Shown here in pieces: positions 11,469-21,690 of a stretch of DNA of 64,000 nucleotides. Under the pieces are notes generated by a model, which saw only the letters and a list, made by a program, of their open reading frames with translations, made no database searches and was not told the DNA's origin. A program made the translations under genes and the position numbers. The stretch's first letter is position 1; every line of letters starts with the position of its first letter. Origin of the DNA: Cannabis sativa (Eukaryota > Streptophyta > Magnoliopsida > Rosales > Cannabaceae); the NCBI RefSeq assembly GCF_029168945.1, contig NC_083603.1:15748001-15812000 (forward strand). Direction: 5' to 3'.

Positions 11469-11583
11469 CTCCCCCTTGGATGTCCATAATAATTGCCTTA
11501 TTAAAAATCTTGCTGAAAACTTGATCAAAGGAAAAAGAGTATAGTGTAAACTAACTCCCCTCATTTAAGCATTTGTGGAGATC
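11469..11583 (-). pseudogene. Copia C polypurine tract and 3' end of pol, left piece
   Basis: On the minus strand the sequence reads from ...RRSE / DLHKCLNEG (end of Copia RNase H) through a short 3' untranslated part to the polypurine tract CCAAGGGGGAG next to the LTR. The pol reading is interrupted at 11583/21142 by the Gypsy insertion and resumes at 21142. Confidence 0.7.
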
Positions 11584-12006
11584 TTCTGTGTAACACCCTA
11601 ACTACCTTAGGCGTATTACGTGATTTTTAAACGTACTGTGCAGCTCGTTGCTAATCAACGAGGTTTATGGAAAAACGTGATTAATTAAAATTTTGCTTTT
11701 TAATTAAACTTATAAACCATATTACAAAAGACTCGGGATCCCGATTATAAAATCATTTACAAAAAGGTTTAACTGTTTAACCATTACATAAAAATAAAAG
11801 TCGTCTAACGACCAGTTACAAAAATTCAGCCTTGCTGTCCCGAGGATCGTACGCTCCAGGCCTAACCGCCTCGACATGTACAATCTCATAAGCTCGCTCA
11901 CGGTCCATCAGCTATAGCCTTGCCTTTACCTACACATGAACATAAACTGTGAGTCGACAGACTCAGTAAGAAAAGCATAATAATACTCATACATAATTCT
12001 AACTGC

Positions 12007-12103
12007 CGTGTCCAACACGATACTGAGTCCCGCTACTGCCATGTCCAACATGGTACTGAGCCACTACTGCCATGTCCAACATGGTACTGAGTTCTGAACG
12101 TTC
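12007..12103. repeat. Hairpin series CGTGT-CCA-ACACG / CATGT-CCA-ACATG
   Basis: Three stem-loops share the loop CCA: cgtgtccaacacg (12007-12019) and ccatgtccaacatgg (12039-12053 and 12070-12084), followed by the palindrome gaacgttc (12096-12103). The first differs from the others in both arms at matching positions, so pairing is kept. The right LTR has the same series near 19271-19345. Confidence 0.85.
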
Positions 12104-12693
12104 ATAGGGACGGTACTATTGACACGTAACAACCTGATCGGTCGAACCGGTCATACTCCTTTCTTGGTCATACTCCGGCTGTACCGACGTGTTACTATAT
12201 CCTCCCGATCGGTCGAACCGGTCATACTCCATTCTTGGTCATACTCCGGCTGTACCGACGGGATACGTCAATAGCACGGAACCACCAACCAAGTGTCGGC
12301 TGATCGGTCAAAGCCGGTCATACTCCGTTCTTGGTCATACTCCGGCACTGTACCGACGTGACAGGGTTGGATGGTTCGAAGCCAACATACAACTAATGTA
12401 ATCTACTAGGCTTACTACATGCAAGCTACACATGTAATCTACATATGCATACTGTTATACTAATCTTACTCGGATTCCGAATTCGGGTGTGCTTAGGCCA
12501 ACCCGACCGGAACTGAAGCTGAGCGGCGGATTACTGGCTCCTAAACCATAAAAATCACAACGCTATAAGTGACACGCTAAATCACTTCCCGGGGACTAAA
12601 ACTAGGAACTAAAAGTTTCCCTATCGATAAAAAGCATGGCAATACCCCTAAAAACATAAAAACGAGGAAAACACGGGTTCTGAAAAATTCCCC

Positions 12694-12785
12694 AACCGGT
12701 AGACCGGTTGCCCAACCGGAATTCCGGTTCTGGGAAATTCAGGACCCTCATCCGGAATTCCGGATGCACAACCGGAATTCCGGTT
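12694..12785. repeat. Cluster of four palindromes in the left Tekay LTR
   Basis: In 92 bp there are AACCGGTAGACCGGTT (12694-12709), AACCGGAATTCCGGTT (12714-12729), CATCCGGAATTCCGGATG (12749-12766) and AACCGGAATTCCGGTT again (12770-12785). The last three are perfect. The right LTR has the same set, but the third is CATCCGAATTCGGATG (20002-20017), shorter by one base in each arm and still perfectly palindromic. Confidence 0.9.
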
Positions 12786-13886
12786 CCTCGCAGGCAGCAA
12801 CATCAAATTCTCATAACTTGCACAATTCAACCCCAAATCACCTCAAACCTTCCAGACCTGTTCTATACCTTCCCTAGAACATTTCCAAGGCATCAAAACA
12901 ACCCAGAAACCTCAAACATGAAAAATGCCATTGGAGCTCAAGCTTTGAGTTCTAAACTCAAACTTGAGCAAAACACCTAAACAAGCATTTCACTAGCTTA
13001 ATTCTACTTAATCAAGCTTATCTAAGCCTCTGAAAAACAATTAAAAACAACAGCAACATCACAGAACAGATTCACAATATTTTCTTCCAAAAATCACATT
13101 TTAGCATAGAAAACTCAAAGCTTTGAACAACCTAACTAACATGCTTCAAATAGCTCAATTAACATCAATTAAACATGCTTTAAACCTCAGAAATCAACAA
13201 CCAAACACAGCAATAAAAACAGCCACAAAAGCATGCATTTTACTCATCTTTTCACCATTTTTTTCAAGAAAACAAAAGAGGAAAAAATAAGAAACACCTA
13301 CCACAAACAAGAGTTCCAAAGTGATGATGAATCTAGCTAGAAATTGATGGAAAAACCCAGCCCTTTGAATCCCATGCACCAGCCGAAATAGAGAGAGAAT
13401 GAGAGAAAATTCTCTTTTTCAAAGTTTTCTAATTTTTTTACTAAGTGTGAAATGAGAGAAAATAAAAGAATAAAGCCACTTAAACTATTTTATTTCAGCC
13501 ACTAAAATAAACAAATAACATTTATTTTTCAAATAAACAATTCACTAAAAGACAAAAAGTCATTGGGGCAAAAAGACCATTTTGCCCCTCCACCATAAAA
13601 TCACATAAGAATCACCAAAGGGGTATTTTTGGGAAATTCTAAATTCCCGGCCATTCCCGACATTCCCAATGTCTAAAACCCGTCCCCAAACTACTAGCAT
13701 ACTAAGTTGTGATTTCTACTGAGCCAAACGCCGAGTTCCAAAATACCGGGCACCAGAATTACAAAATAGGCAAGCTACTGAATAACATAAATAACAGTAT
13801 AATAAATTATTTAAATAGCTATAAATAATTTCATAATTAATCATAAACAACTGATAATTTCCAAATTAACTAAGCGGGCTTTACAA

Positions 13887-16800
13887 CTATCCCCCCCTTA
13901 AAAGGATTTCGTCCCCGAAATCTAACCTGAATAACTCTGGATATTGAGCTCTCATATCGACTCTAGCTCCCGGGTGGCTTCTTCCACCTTACCGTTTCTC
14001 CAGAGTACCTTGACCAATGCTATGGTCTTATTCCGAAGGACTTTATCCTTTCTATCCGGGATGCACTTTGGTTGTTCCTCATAAGTCATGTACGGTACAG
14101 TTGAAGACTCTCATAACTGAGTATATGAGAGGGGTCTGAAACGTATTTTCTCAACATCGAGACATGGAATACGTTGTGAACTGCTGATAATGCTGGAGGC
14201 AATGCTAACCGATATGCCACTTGACCTATCTTCTCGAGAATCTCGAAAGGTCCTGTAAATCTAGGGCATAACTTGCCTCTTTTCCCGAAACGTTTAATCC
14301 CCTTCATCGGAGATACCCGTAAAAACACATGTTCCCCTACCTGGAACTCAACATTTCTGCGTTTCGGATCTGCGTAACTCTTCTGTCTGCTCGGTGAGGC
14401 AAGCATTCTAGCTTTTATCTTTTCTATCGCCTCATTGGTCCGCTGAACTGACTCTGGACCTAGGTATTTCCTCTCCCCTGTCTCATCCCAGTGGATAGGG
14501 GATCTACATTTCCTACCGTACAACAGTTCATAGGGAGCCATCCCTATTGTACTCCGATAACTGTTGTTGTAAGAGAATTCTATCAACGGTAGATACTTAC
14601 TCCATGAGCCTTCAAAGTCCATAACACAGGCTCTCAACATATCCTCCAATATCTGAATTGTCCTTTCGGACTGACCATCTGTCTGAGGATGGAATGCTGT
14701 ACTGAATTTCAGCTTTGTACCCATTTCCCGTTGCAAACTTTGCCAAAATTTGGAGGTGAATTTCGGATCCCTGTCCGAAACTATAGACTTCGGTACCCCG
14801 TGAAGTCTCACTATCTCTCTGACGTACAGTTCTGCCAACTGATCCACTGTGAACGTTGTTCTAACCGGCAGAAAATGAGCAGATTTCGTAAATCGGTCCA
14901 CCACTACCCAGATGGAATCAAATAAACCCGTGGTCCTAGGTAACCCGACCACAAAATCCATCGAAATATCCTCCCATTTCCATTCTGGTAGGGTTAGAGG
15001 CTGCAACCACCCTGCTGGTCTCTGATGTTCAGCCTTAATCTGCTGACAAGTGAGGCATCTCGATACGAATTCTACCAAATTCTTCTTCATACCGCTCCAC
15101 CAGAAGTACGGTTTCAAATCTTGGTACATCTTGGTGGTGCCGGGATGCATAGAATATGGAGTAGAATGAGCCTCCTCAAAGATCTCATTTCTAAGTTCCA
15201 CACTGTTCGGAACACAAACCCTGGCTTTATACAAAAGCATCCCACTGTCTGACACTGAAAAGTCCTTGGCTTGACCAGCCAACACCTCATCTCGGATCTT
15301 CACTAACTCCGGATCTGTCATCTGAGCGGCTTTTATTCTTTCCAACAGATCAGATTGCAGCGTTAAGTTGTGAAGCTGACCTACCACGAACTCAATGCTG
15401 GATCTAACCATATCCTCTGCTAGCTGAGGTGAGATCTGAACCATACTAGCTACTTGCTCGGGACCCTTTCTGCTCAGGGCATCGGCCACTACATTGGCTT
15501 TTCCGGGATGATAGAGGATCTCGCAATCGTAATCCTTCACTAATTCCAACCAACGCCTTTGTCTCATGTTCAAATCTTTCTGAGTAAAGAAATACTTGAG
15601 ACTTTTATGGTCGGTATAGATCTCACACTTCTCCCCGTAAAGGTAATGCCGCCAAATCTTCAGTGCAAAAACCACTGCGGCCAATTCTAGATCATGAGTC
15701 GGGTATCGCTGTTCATAATCCTTTAACTGACGGGAGGCATAAGCGATGACCCGATCGGCTTGCATCAATACACACCCCAAACCCTGTTTGGATGCGTCAC
15801 AGTAGACTACGAACTTCTCCTTGTCCGAAGGCAAAGCTAGCACCGGAGCAGTAATCAACCTCTGCTTTAGCTCCTGAAAGCTAGCTTCGCACTTATCTGA
15901 CCAAATAAATCTCTGATTTTTCTTTGTAAGCTCGGTTAGGGGCATTGAGATTTTGGAGAACCCCTCCACGAACCTACGGTAGTACCCAGCTAAACCCAAG
16001 AAGCTTCTGATCTCTGTCACTGTCTTCGGTCTCGGCCAATCCCTGACGGATTCAATCTTCCCGGGATCCACCTTGATCCCATCTTTACTCACAATGTGCC
16101 CTAGGAAGGACACCTGAGACAACCAGAATTCACATTTCTTGAACTTGGCGTAAAGTTTATGTTCTCGAAGTCGTTGCAGTACCATTTGAAGATGTAACTC
16201 ATGCTCCTCTTCTGATTGAGAGTACACGAGGATGTCGTCGATAAACACAATCACACAGATATCGAGGAAATCCTTGAATACTCTATTCATCAGGTCCATG
16301 AATGCTGCAGGAGCATTGGTTAGTCCGAATGACATAACCAGAAACTCGTAATGTCCATACCTAGTGCGGAAAGCCGTCTTCGGAATGTCCTCCTCTCAGA
16401 TTCTCAACTGGTGATAACCCGAACGGAGATCAATCTTAGAAAAGACCGTCTTCCCCTGAAGCTGATCGAACAAGTCATCGATCCTAGGTAATGGATATTT
16501 ATTCTTCACTGTTAGCTTGTTCAATTCCCTGTAGTCGATGCACATCCTCATAGATCCATCCTTCTTCTTGACGAACAAAACCGGGGCTCCCCAGGGTGAC
16601 ACACTGGGCCGAATGAACCCTATGTCAAGCAACCCTTGGAGCTGAATCTTTAATTCCTTAAGTTCAGCTGGAGCCATTCTATATGGGGCTTTGGAAACCG
16701 GTGTCACCCCTGGTGCCAAGTCAATCACGAAATCAATCTCCCGCTGAGGTGGTAACCCTGGAAGTTCTTCGGGAAAAACGTCCAAAAATTCCCGAACCAC

Positions 16801-18606
16801 TCTGATGTCCTCTGGCCGAATGGTGTCTGGCCGAGTGGTGTCCACCACCATGGCCAGAAACCCTAAGCACCCGCCGTGCAACAATTCTCTCGCTGACATA
16901 GCCGAGATTACCGGGATCCGAGATCCCCGAACTGAACCCACAAATACAAACGGTTCTTCACTCTCCGGTTGGAAGACCACCATCTTCCTTTTACAATCAA
17001 TGGTCGCCGAATATTTAGATAGGAAATCCATTCCTAAAATAATATCGAATTCGACTAAACTCATCTCTATCAGATCAGCGCTTAACTCTCTACCATCTAT
17101 CCTGATCGGCATAGACCTAATCCACCTATTGGAGATAACCAATTCTCCGCCAGGTAACAGGGTTCCAAACCCTGATTCATATCTATCATAGGGTCTACCT
17201 AATTTACTAAAAACTCTGGCCGCCACATAGGAATGTGTAGCCCCAGAATCAAACAGCACTGAAAATAGCAAGTTGTTAATAAAAAGCTGACCTGTGACAA
17301 CTGATGGGCTGGCATATGCATCAGCCTGCGTGATAGCGAACACCTTGGCTGGAGTGGGTATCGCTGGAGCTCTCGGTGCCTCTGGTCGGAGCTGGGGACA
17401 TTCCCTCTTGAAGTGTCCGGGCATGCCACAATGAAAGCATCCCTGACCTTTGCAATCTCCCCGATGGTGCCTCTTGCAGCTACGACACTCGGGATAGGAG
17501 AATCGGGTCTCAGTACCACCAGGACGACTCCCTCTGTTCTGGTTCCTCCGGAACCTCTTGTTCTGACTCGAGCCACCGGAAGCAGTGGGTGCCCTCTTCC
17601 TCTGATCAATGGCCGAACCACTACTCCCCCTGCTATAGCCTGATGCAGGAGGGGTAGGAGCTCCGCCACTCACCGGAGTACTGGCTAATTCTGACATACA
17701 CCCCACTGTGCCCTCAGCTCGCAGTGCCTTCTCCACCATCTGAGCATAGGTGGTGCTGTCGTCGGTGGTAATCATCAAATCATGCCTGATCTTGGGATTC
17801 AACCCGTCTAGATACTTCTCCTTCTTACTGAAGTCGGTCGGCACAATTCCCGAGGCTAACCTCGCCAACCGATCAAACTGAGTAGTATACTCAGTGACGC
17901 TCATGTTCTCCCGCTGGGTCAGGTGAACGAACTCTTTCCTCTTGGTGCTTCTGACCGCCTCATTGTAATACTTCGCATTAAAGAGTTCATGGAACTTTTC
18001 CCAGGTCATGGTGGTGACGTCATGGATCTGAGACACCATGTCCCACCAGACCAAAGCGTCCTCCTGGAACTGAAATGTGGCGCACACCACTCTGTCGTTA
18101 CCGGTGACACCCATGAAGTTCAATATCTTGGTGATCACCGTCAGCCATTGCTTGGCTTTCATCAAGTCCGGACCTCCCAGGAAAACCGGAGGTGCTTGCT
18201 TCCGGAACCGCTCATACAGAGGTTCCAATCTATGGGCCGCCACCACTATCTCGGCCTGGGCAGCAGGGGCAGGTGCCACTGGAACTATGGGCACTAGAAC
18301 TGCAGGAGCACCCTGCTGTCTCAACCTATGAATCTCGAGGTCTTGTTCTTCGATCCGGGCTTGCATTTCCGCAAACCGCAACTCCCAATTCGGGGCTCCC
18401 TGATCGGGCGGGAGCACAGGCAGCTGTGGCGGGTTCTCATCACCCCGGCCACGAGCCCTGCCTCGGGGACCTCTACCTCGGCCCCTAGCAGGTGGGGGAA
18501 ACTGAGCTCCCTGTCCTTGGTTCGACCCTACGGAGTTGCCCTGACTCCTGGTAGTCCGCCTGGCGTCCATCTGATTAGAACCGCCTGCGAAACCAAGAGT
18601 TGGCAT
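13887..18606 (-). pseudogene. Gag-Pol polyprotein of the Tekay-like element (one nonsense codon, two frame shifts)
   Basis: From ATG 18606 the first open stretch has a Gly/Arg-rich N-terminus, a retrotransposon Gag domain (about residues 130-300), a CCHC zinc knuckle (390-403), an aspartic protease with DSGATHS (453-459) and the start of reverse transcriptase ([15 protein letters not shown]). A TGA at 16396-16398 then interrupts it in frame; the codon looks like a CpG C-to-T change. The same frame continues from about 16395 with RT (FIDD at 16245-16234), RNase H ([11 protein letters not shown]), an integrase zinc finger and the core ([25 protein letters not shown]). Near 14095 the chromodomain-like tail moves to another frame (TYEEQP...VLWRN) and near 13957 to the third, ending at TAG 13887 against the polypurine tract. 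The tail fits chromoviruses. Autonomous activity is unlikely. Confidence 0.92.
13890..13900 (-). other. Polypurine tract of the Tekay-like element
   Basis: Minus strand AAGGGGGGGA immediately inside the 3' LTR, the usual plus-strand primer position. The pol reading ends inside it. Confidence 0.8.
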
Positions 18607-18836
18607 ATCAGGTTGTATTCAAGGAGAGCTTACTAATGCCGCTTAATTTGGAAATTAAAAACGAAACATGCGCCTATTCTACTATCAGGCTACTAACATG
18701 CTTCCTAACAGGCTTTTCTTTTTCATAACTGAATAAAATAAACTGCTAAAGCAATAAAGGCTTACTGAACCGTGAACCGAGCTAACTGCTGATGATGATT
18801 GTACATGTCGTGACGATCTTCGGAAGACAACACAGC

Positions 18837-18849
18837 GGCTACGATACCA
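18837..18849 (-). other. Primer-binding site (tRNA-iMet type) of the Tekay-like element
   Basis: Minus strand TGGTATCGTAGCC, three bases inside the 5' LTR boundary. It matches the common plant TGGTATCAGAGCC initiator-Met primer site with two mismatches. Confidence 0.8.
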
Positions 18850-18852
18850 AAT

Positions 18853-21136
18853 TGTAACACCCTAACTACCTTAGGCGTATTACGTGATTTTTAAACGTAC
18901 TGTGCAGCTCGTTGCTAATCAACGAGGTTTATGGAAAAACGTGATTAATTAAAATTTTGCTTTTTAATTAAACTTATAAACCATATTACAAAAGACTCGG
19001 GATCCCGATTATAAAATCATTTACAAAAAGGTTTAACTGTTCAACCATTACATAAAAATAAAAGTCGTCTAACAACCAGTTACAAAAATTCAGCCTTGCT
19101 GTCCCGAGGATCGTACGCTCCAGGCCTAACCGCCTCGACATGTACAATCTCATAAGCTCGCTCACGGTCCATCAGCTATAGCCTTGCCTTTACCTACACA
19201 TGAACATAAGCGCGTGAGTCGACGGACTCGCAAGAAAAGCATAATAATACTCATACATAATTCTAACCGCCGTGTCCAACACGATACCGAGTCCCGCCAT
19301 CGCCATGTCCAACATGGTGCGAGCCACTACTACCATGTCCAACATGGTGCGAGTTACGAACGTTCATAGGGACGGTACTATTGACACGTAACAACTTGAT
19401 CGGTCGAACGGGTCATACTCCGCCGCTGGTCATACTCCGGCTGTACCGACGTGTTACTATATCCTCCCGATCGGTCGAGCCGGTCATACTCATTCTTGGT
19501 CATACTCCGGCTGTACCGACGGATACGTCAATAGCACGGAACCACCAACCAAGTGTCGGCTGATCGGTCAAACCGGTCATACTCATTCTTGGTCATACTC
19601 CGGCTGTCTGCCGACGTGACAGGGTTGGATGGTTCGAAGCCAACATACAACTAATGTAATCTAATAGGCTTCCTACATGCACGCTAAACATGTAATCTAC
19701 ATATGCATACTGTTATACCAATCTTACCTGGATTCCGAATTCAGGTGTTCCGGTCAACCCGACCGAATCGAAGCCGAGCTACGGACATCGGCTCCTAAAC
19801 CATAAAAATCACAACGCTATAAGTGACACGCTAAATCACTTCCCGGGGACTAAAACTAGGAACTAAAAGTTTCCCTATCGATAAAAAGCATGGCAATACC
19901 CCTAAAAACATAAAAACGAGGAAAACACGGGTTCTGAAAAATTCCCCAACCGGTAGACCGGTTGCCCAACCGGAATTCCGGTTCTGGGAAGTCGGGACCC
20001 TCATCCGAATTCGGATGCACAACCGGAATTCCGGTTCCTCGCAGGCAGCAACATCAAATTCTCATAACTTGCACAATTCAACCCCAAATCACCTCAAACC
20101 TTCCAGACCTGTTCTATACCTTTCCTAGAACATTTCCAAGGCATCAAAACAACCCAGAAACCTCAAACATGAAAAATGCCATTGGAGCTCAAGCTTTGAG
20201 TTCTAAACTCAAACTTGAGCAAAACACCTAAACAAGCATTTCACTAGCTTAATTCTACTTAATCAAGCTTATCTAAGCCTCTGAAAAACAATTAAAAACA
20301 ACAGCAACATCACAGAACAGATTCACAATATTTTCTTCCAAAAATCACATTTTAGCATAGAAAACTCAAAGCTTTGAACAACCTAACTAACATGCTTCAA
20401 ATAGCTCAATTAACATCAATTAAACATGCTTTAAACCTCAGAAATCAACAACCAAACACAGCAATAAAAACAGCCACAAAAGCATGCATTTTACTCATCT
20501 TTTCACCATTTTTTTCAAGAAAACAAAAGAGGAAAAAATAAGAAACACCTACCACAAACAAGAGTTCCAAAGTGATGATGAATCTAGCTCGAAATTGATG
20601 GAAAAACCCAGCCCTTTGAATCCCATGCACCAGCCGAAATAGAGAGAGAATGAGAGAAAATTCTCTTTTTCAAAGTTTTCTAATTTTTTTACTAAGTGTG
20701 AAATGAGAGAAAATAAAAGAATAAAGCCACTTAAACTATTTTATTTCAGCCACTAAAATAAACAAATAACATTTATTTTTCAAATAAACAATTCACTAAA
20801 AGACAAAAAGTCATTGGGGCAAAAAGACCATTTTGCCCCTCCACCATAAAATCACATAAGAATCACCAAAGGGGTATTTTTGGGAAATTGTAAATTCCCG
20901 GCCATTCCCGACATTCCCAATGTCTAAAACCCGTCCCCAAACTACTAGCATACTAAGTTGTGATTTCTACTGAGCCAAACGCCGAGTTCCAAAATACCGG
21001 GCACCGGAATTACAAAATAGGCAAGCTACTGAATAACATAAATAACAGTATAATAAATTATTTAAATAGCTATAAATAATTTCATAATTAATCATAAAAA
21101 ACTGATAATTTCCAAATTAACTAAGCGGGCTTTACA
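18853..21136 (-). repeat. 5' LTR of the Tekay-like element
   Basis: 2,284 bp, same ends as the left LTR. It differs in clusters at 19208-19235, 19265-19345, 19405-19625, 19738-19795 and 19988-20017, commonly with CG where the left copy has CTG or CA. It is almost identical over its last ~1.1 kb. Confidence 0.93.
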
Positions 21137-21141
21137 TTCTG

Positions 21142-21482
21142 ATCGACGAATTTCGATCTTATCTGCCGTCTTCTCAAATGTTGATGTTGGTAATAACTTT
21201 GTGAATAAGTTTACAAGATTGACACTTCATTAAATATGTTGAACACCAATATGTATTTTCTTGAAGCGTATAAAGAAGAATTTCGTGAAATGTGTTCTAA
21301 CTCTATCTCCTTCAATGTACCATCCTTTTAGTTGAGCGATGCAAGCAGTATTATCCATGAAGAATTGCTTGGGTTGATACTTCTAATTTATTGAGTGCAA
21401 TCCATATGTTTCCCGAATATGCTATGTCAATGATCTCACTCACACACATTCTCTACTTGCTTCATAAAATGCAAGTATGTTA
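21142..21482 (-). pseudogene. Copia C RNase H remnant, right piece
   Basis: Minus strand reads with small frame breaks: YEASRECVWLRS, then HIRETYGL, NTACIAQLKGWYIEGDRVR and FTKLLPTSTFEK-like text, the conserved C-terminal RNase H stretch of Copia pol. It ends at the Gypsy TSD and continues at 11583. The right boundary near 21482 is abrupt, so upstream pol was deleted or replaced. Confidence 0.75.
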
Positions 21483-21690
21483 ACATGATTTAAAGTTGCC
21501 TCTTTAAAAACCTTGTCAGAAAAACCCAGTGGGACAAAATCTGAGCTAAGGAAAAAGAGTACAATATATATTTCATATTCATAACTATTTGCAAGTTACC
21601 TCGTTAAAAACCTTGCCAGGAAAACCCAGTGGGACAAAATCTGAGCTAAGGAAAAAAGAGTGCAACATGAATATGTCTCCCCCTCATGCA
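21483..21690 (-). repeat. Tandem duplicate of a Copia 3' untranslated segment
   Basis: Two copies (about 21499-21561 and 21602-21665) share aaaaaccttg(t/c)caggaaaacc-like text, then cagtgggacaaaatctgagc and taaggaaaaagagt. A related but more decayed segment lies at 11503-11540. A polypurine-like gagggggaga (minus) follows at about 21680-21691. Confidence 0.6.

Larger units (their letters stand above)
11589..13885 (-). repeat. 3' LTR of the Tekay-like element
   Basis: Begins tgtaacaccctaac and ends gcgggctttaca on the plus strand, 2,297 bp. It contains repeated 'ggtcatactccggctgtaccgac' type units around 12150-12365 and clusters of short palindromes at 12007-12103 and 12694-12785. ORFs that appear in it recur in the other LTR and are not genes. 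Confidence 0.93.
11589..21136 (-). mobile_element. Tekay-like (chromovirus) Ty3/Gypsy LTR retrotransposon, 9.5 kb, near complete
   Basis: Two LTRs (TG...CA) flank a minus-strand gag-pol region. A 5-bp TSD, TTCTG, lies at 11584-11588 and 21137-21141. A primer-binding site matching the tRNA-iMet type lies next to the right (5') LTR, and a polypurine tract next to the left (3') LTR. The insertion target is the 3' end of a Copia pol gene. The LTRs are almost identical over long stretches (for example 12790-13885 against 20040-21136), suggesting a recent insertion, but differ in clusters elsewhere. Coding capacity is lost through one stop and two frame shifts. Confidence 0.93.

Noticed and set aside
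12708..13379. ORFs of 60-90 codons on both strands in the left LTR, repeated at 19831-20630
   Set aside because: They are duplicated exactly because they lie in the two LTRs; no start context or family supports them as genes.
16805..18636. Several plus-strand ORFs of 76-128 codons
   Set aside because: They lie opposite the Gag-protease coding sequence of the Gypsy element, have no domain and are frame shadows.
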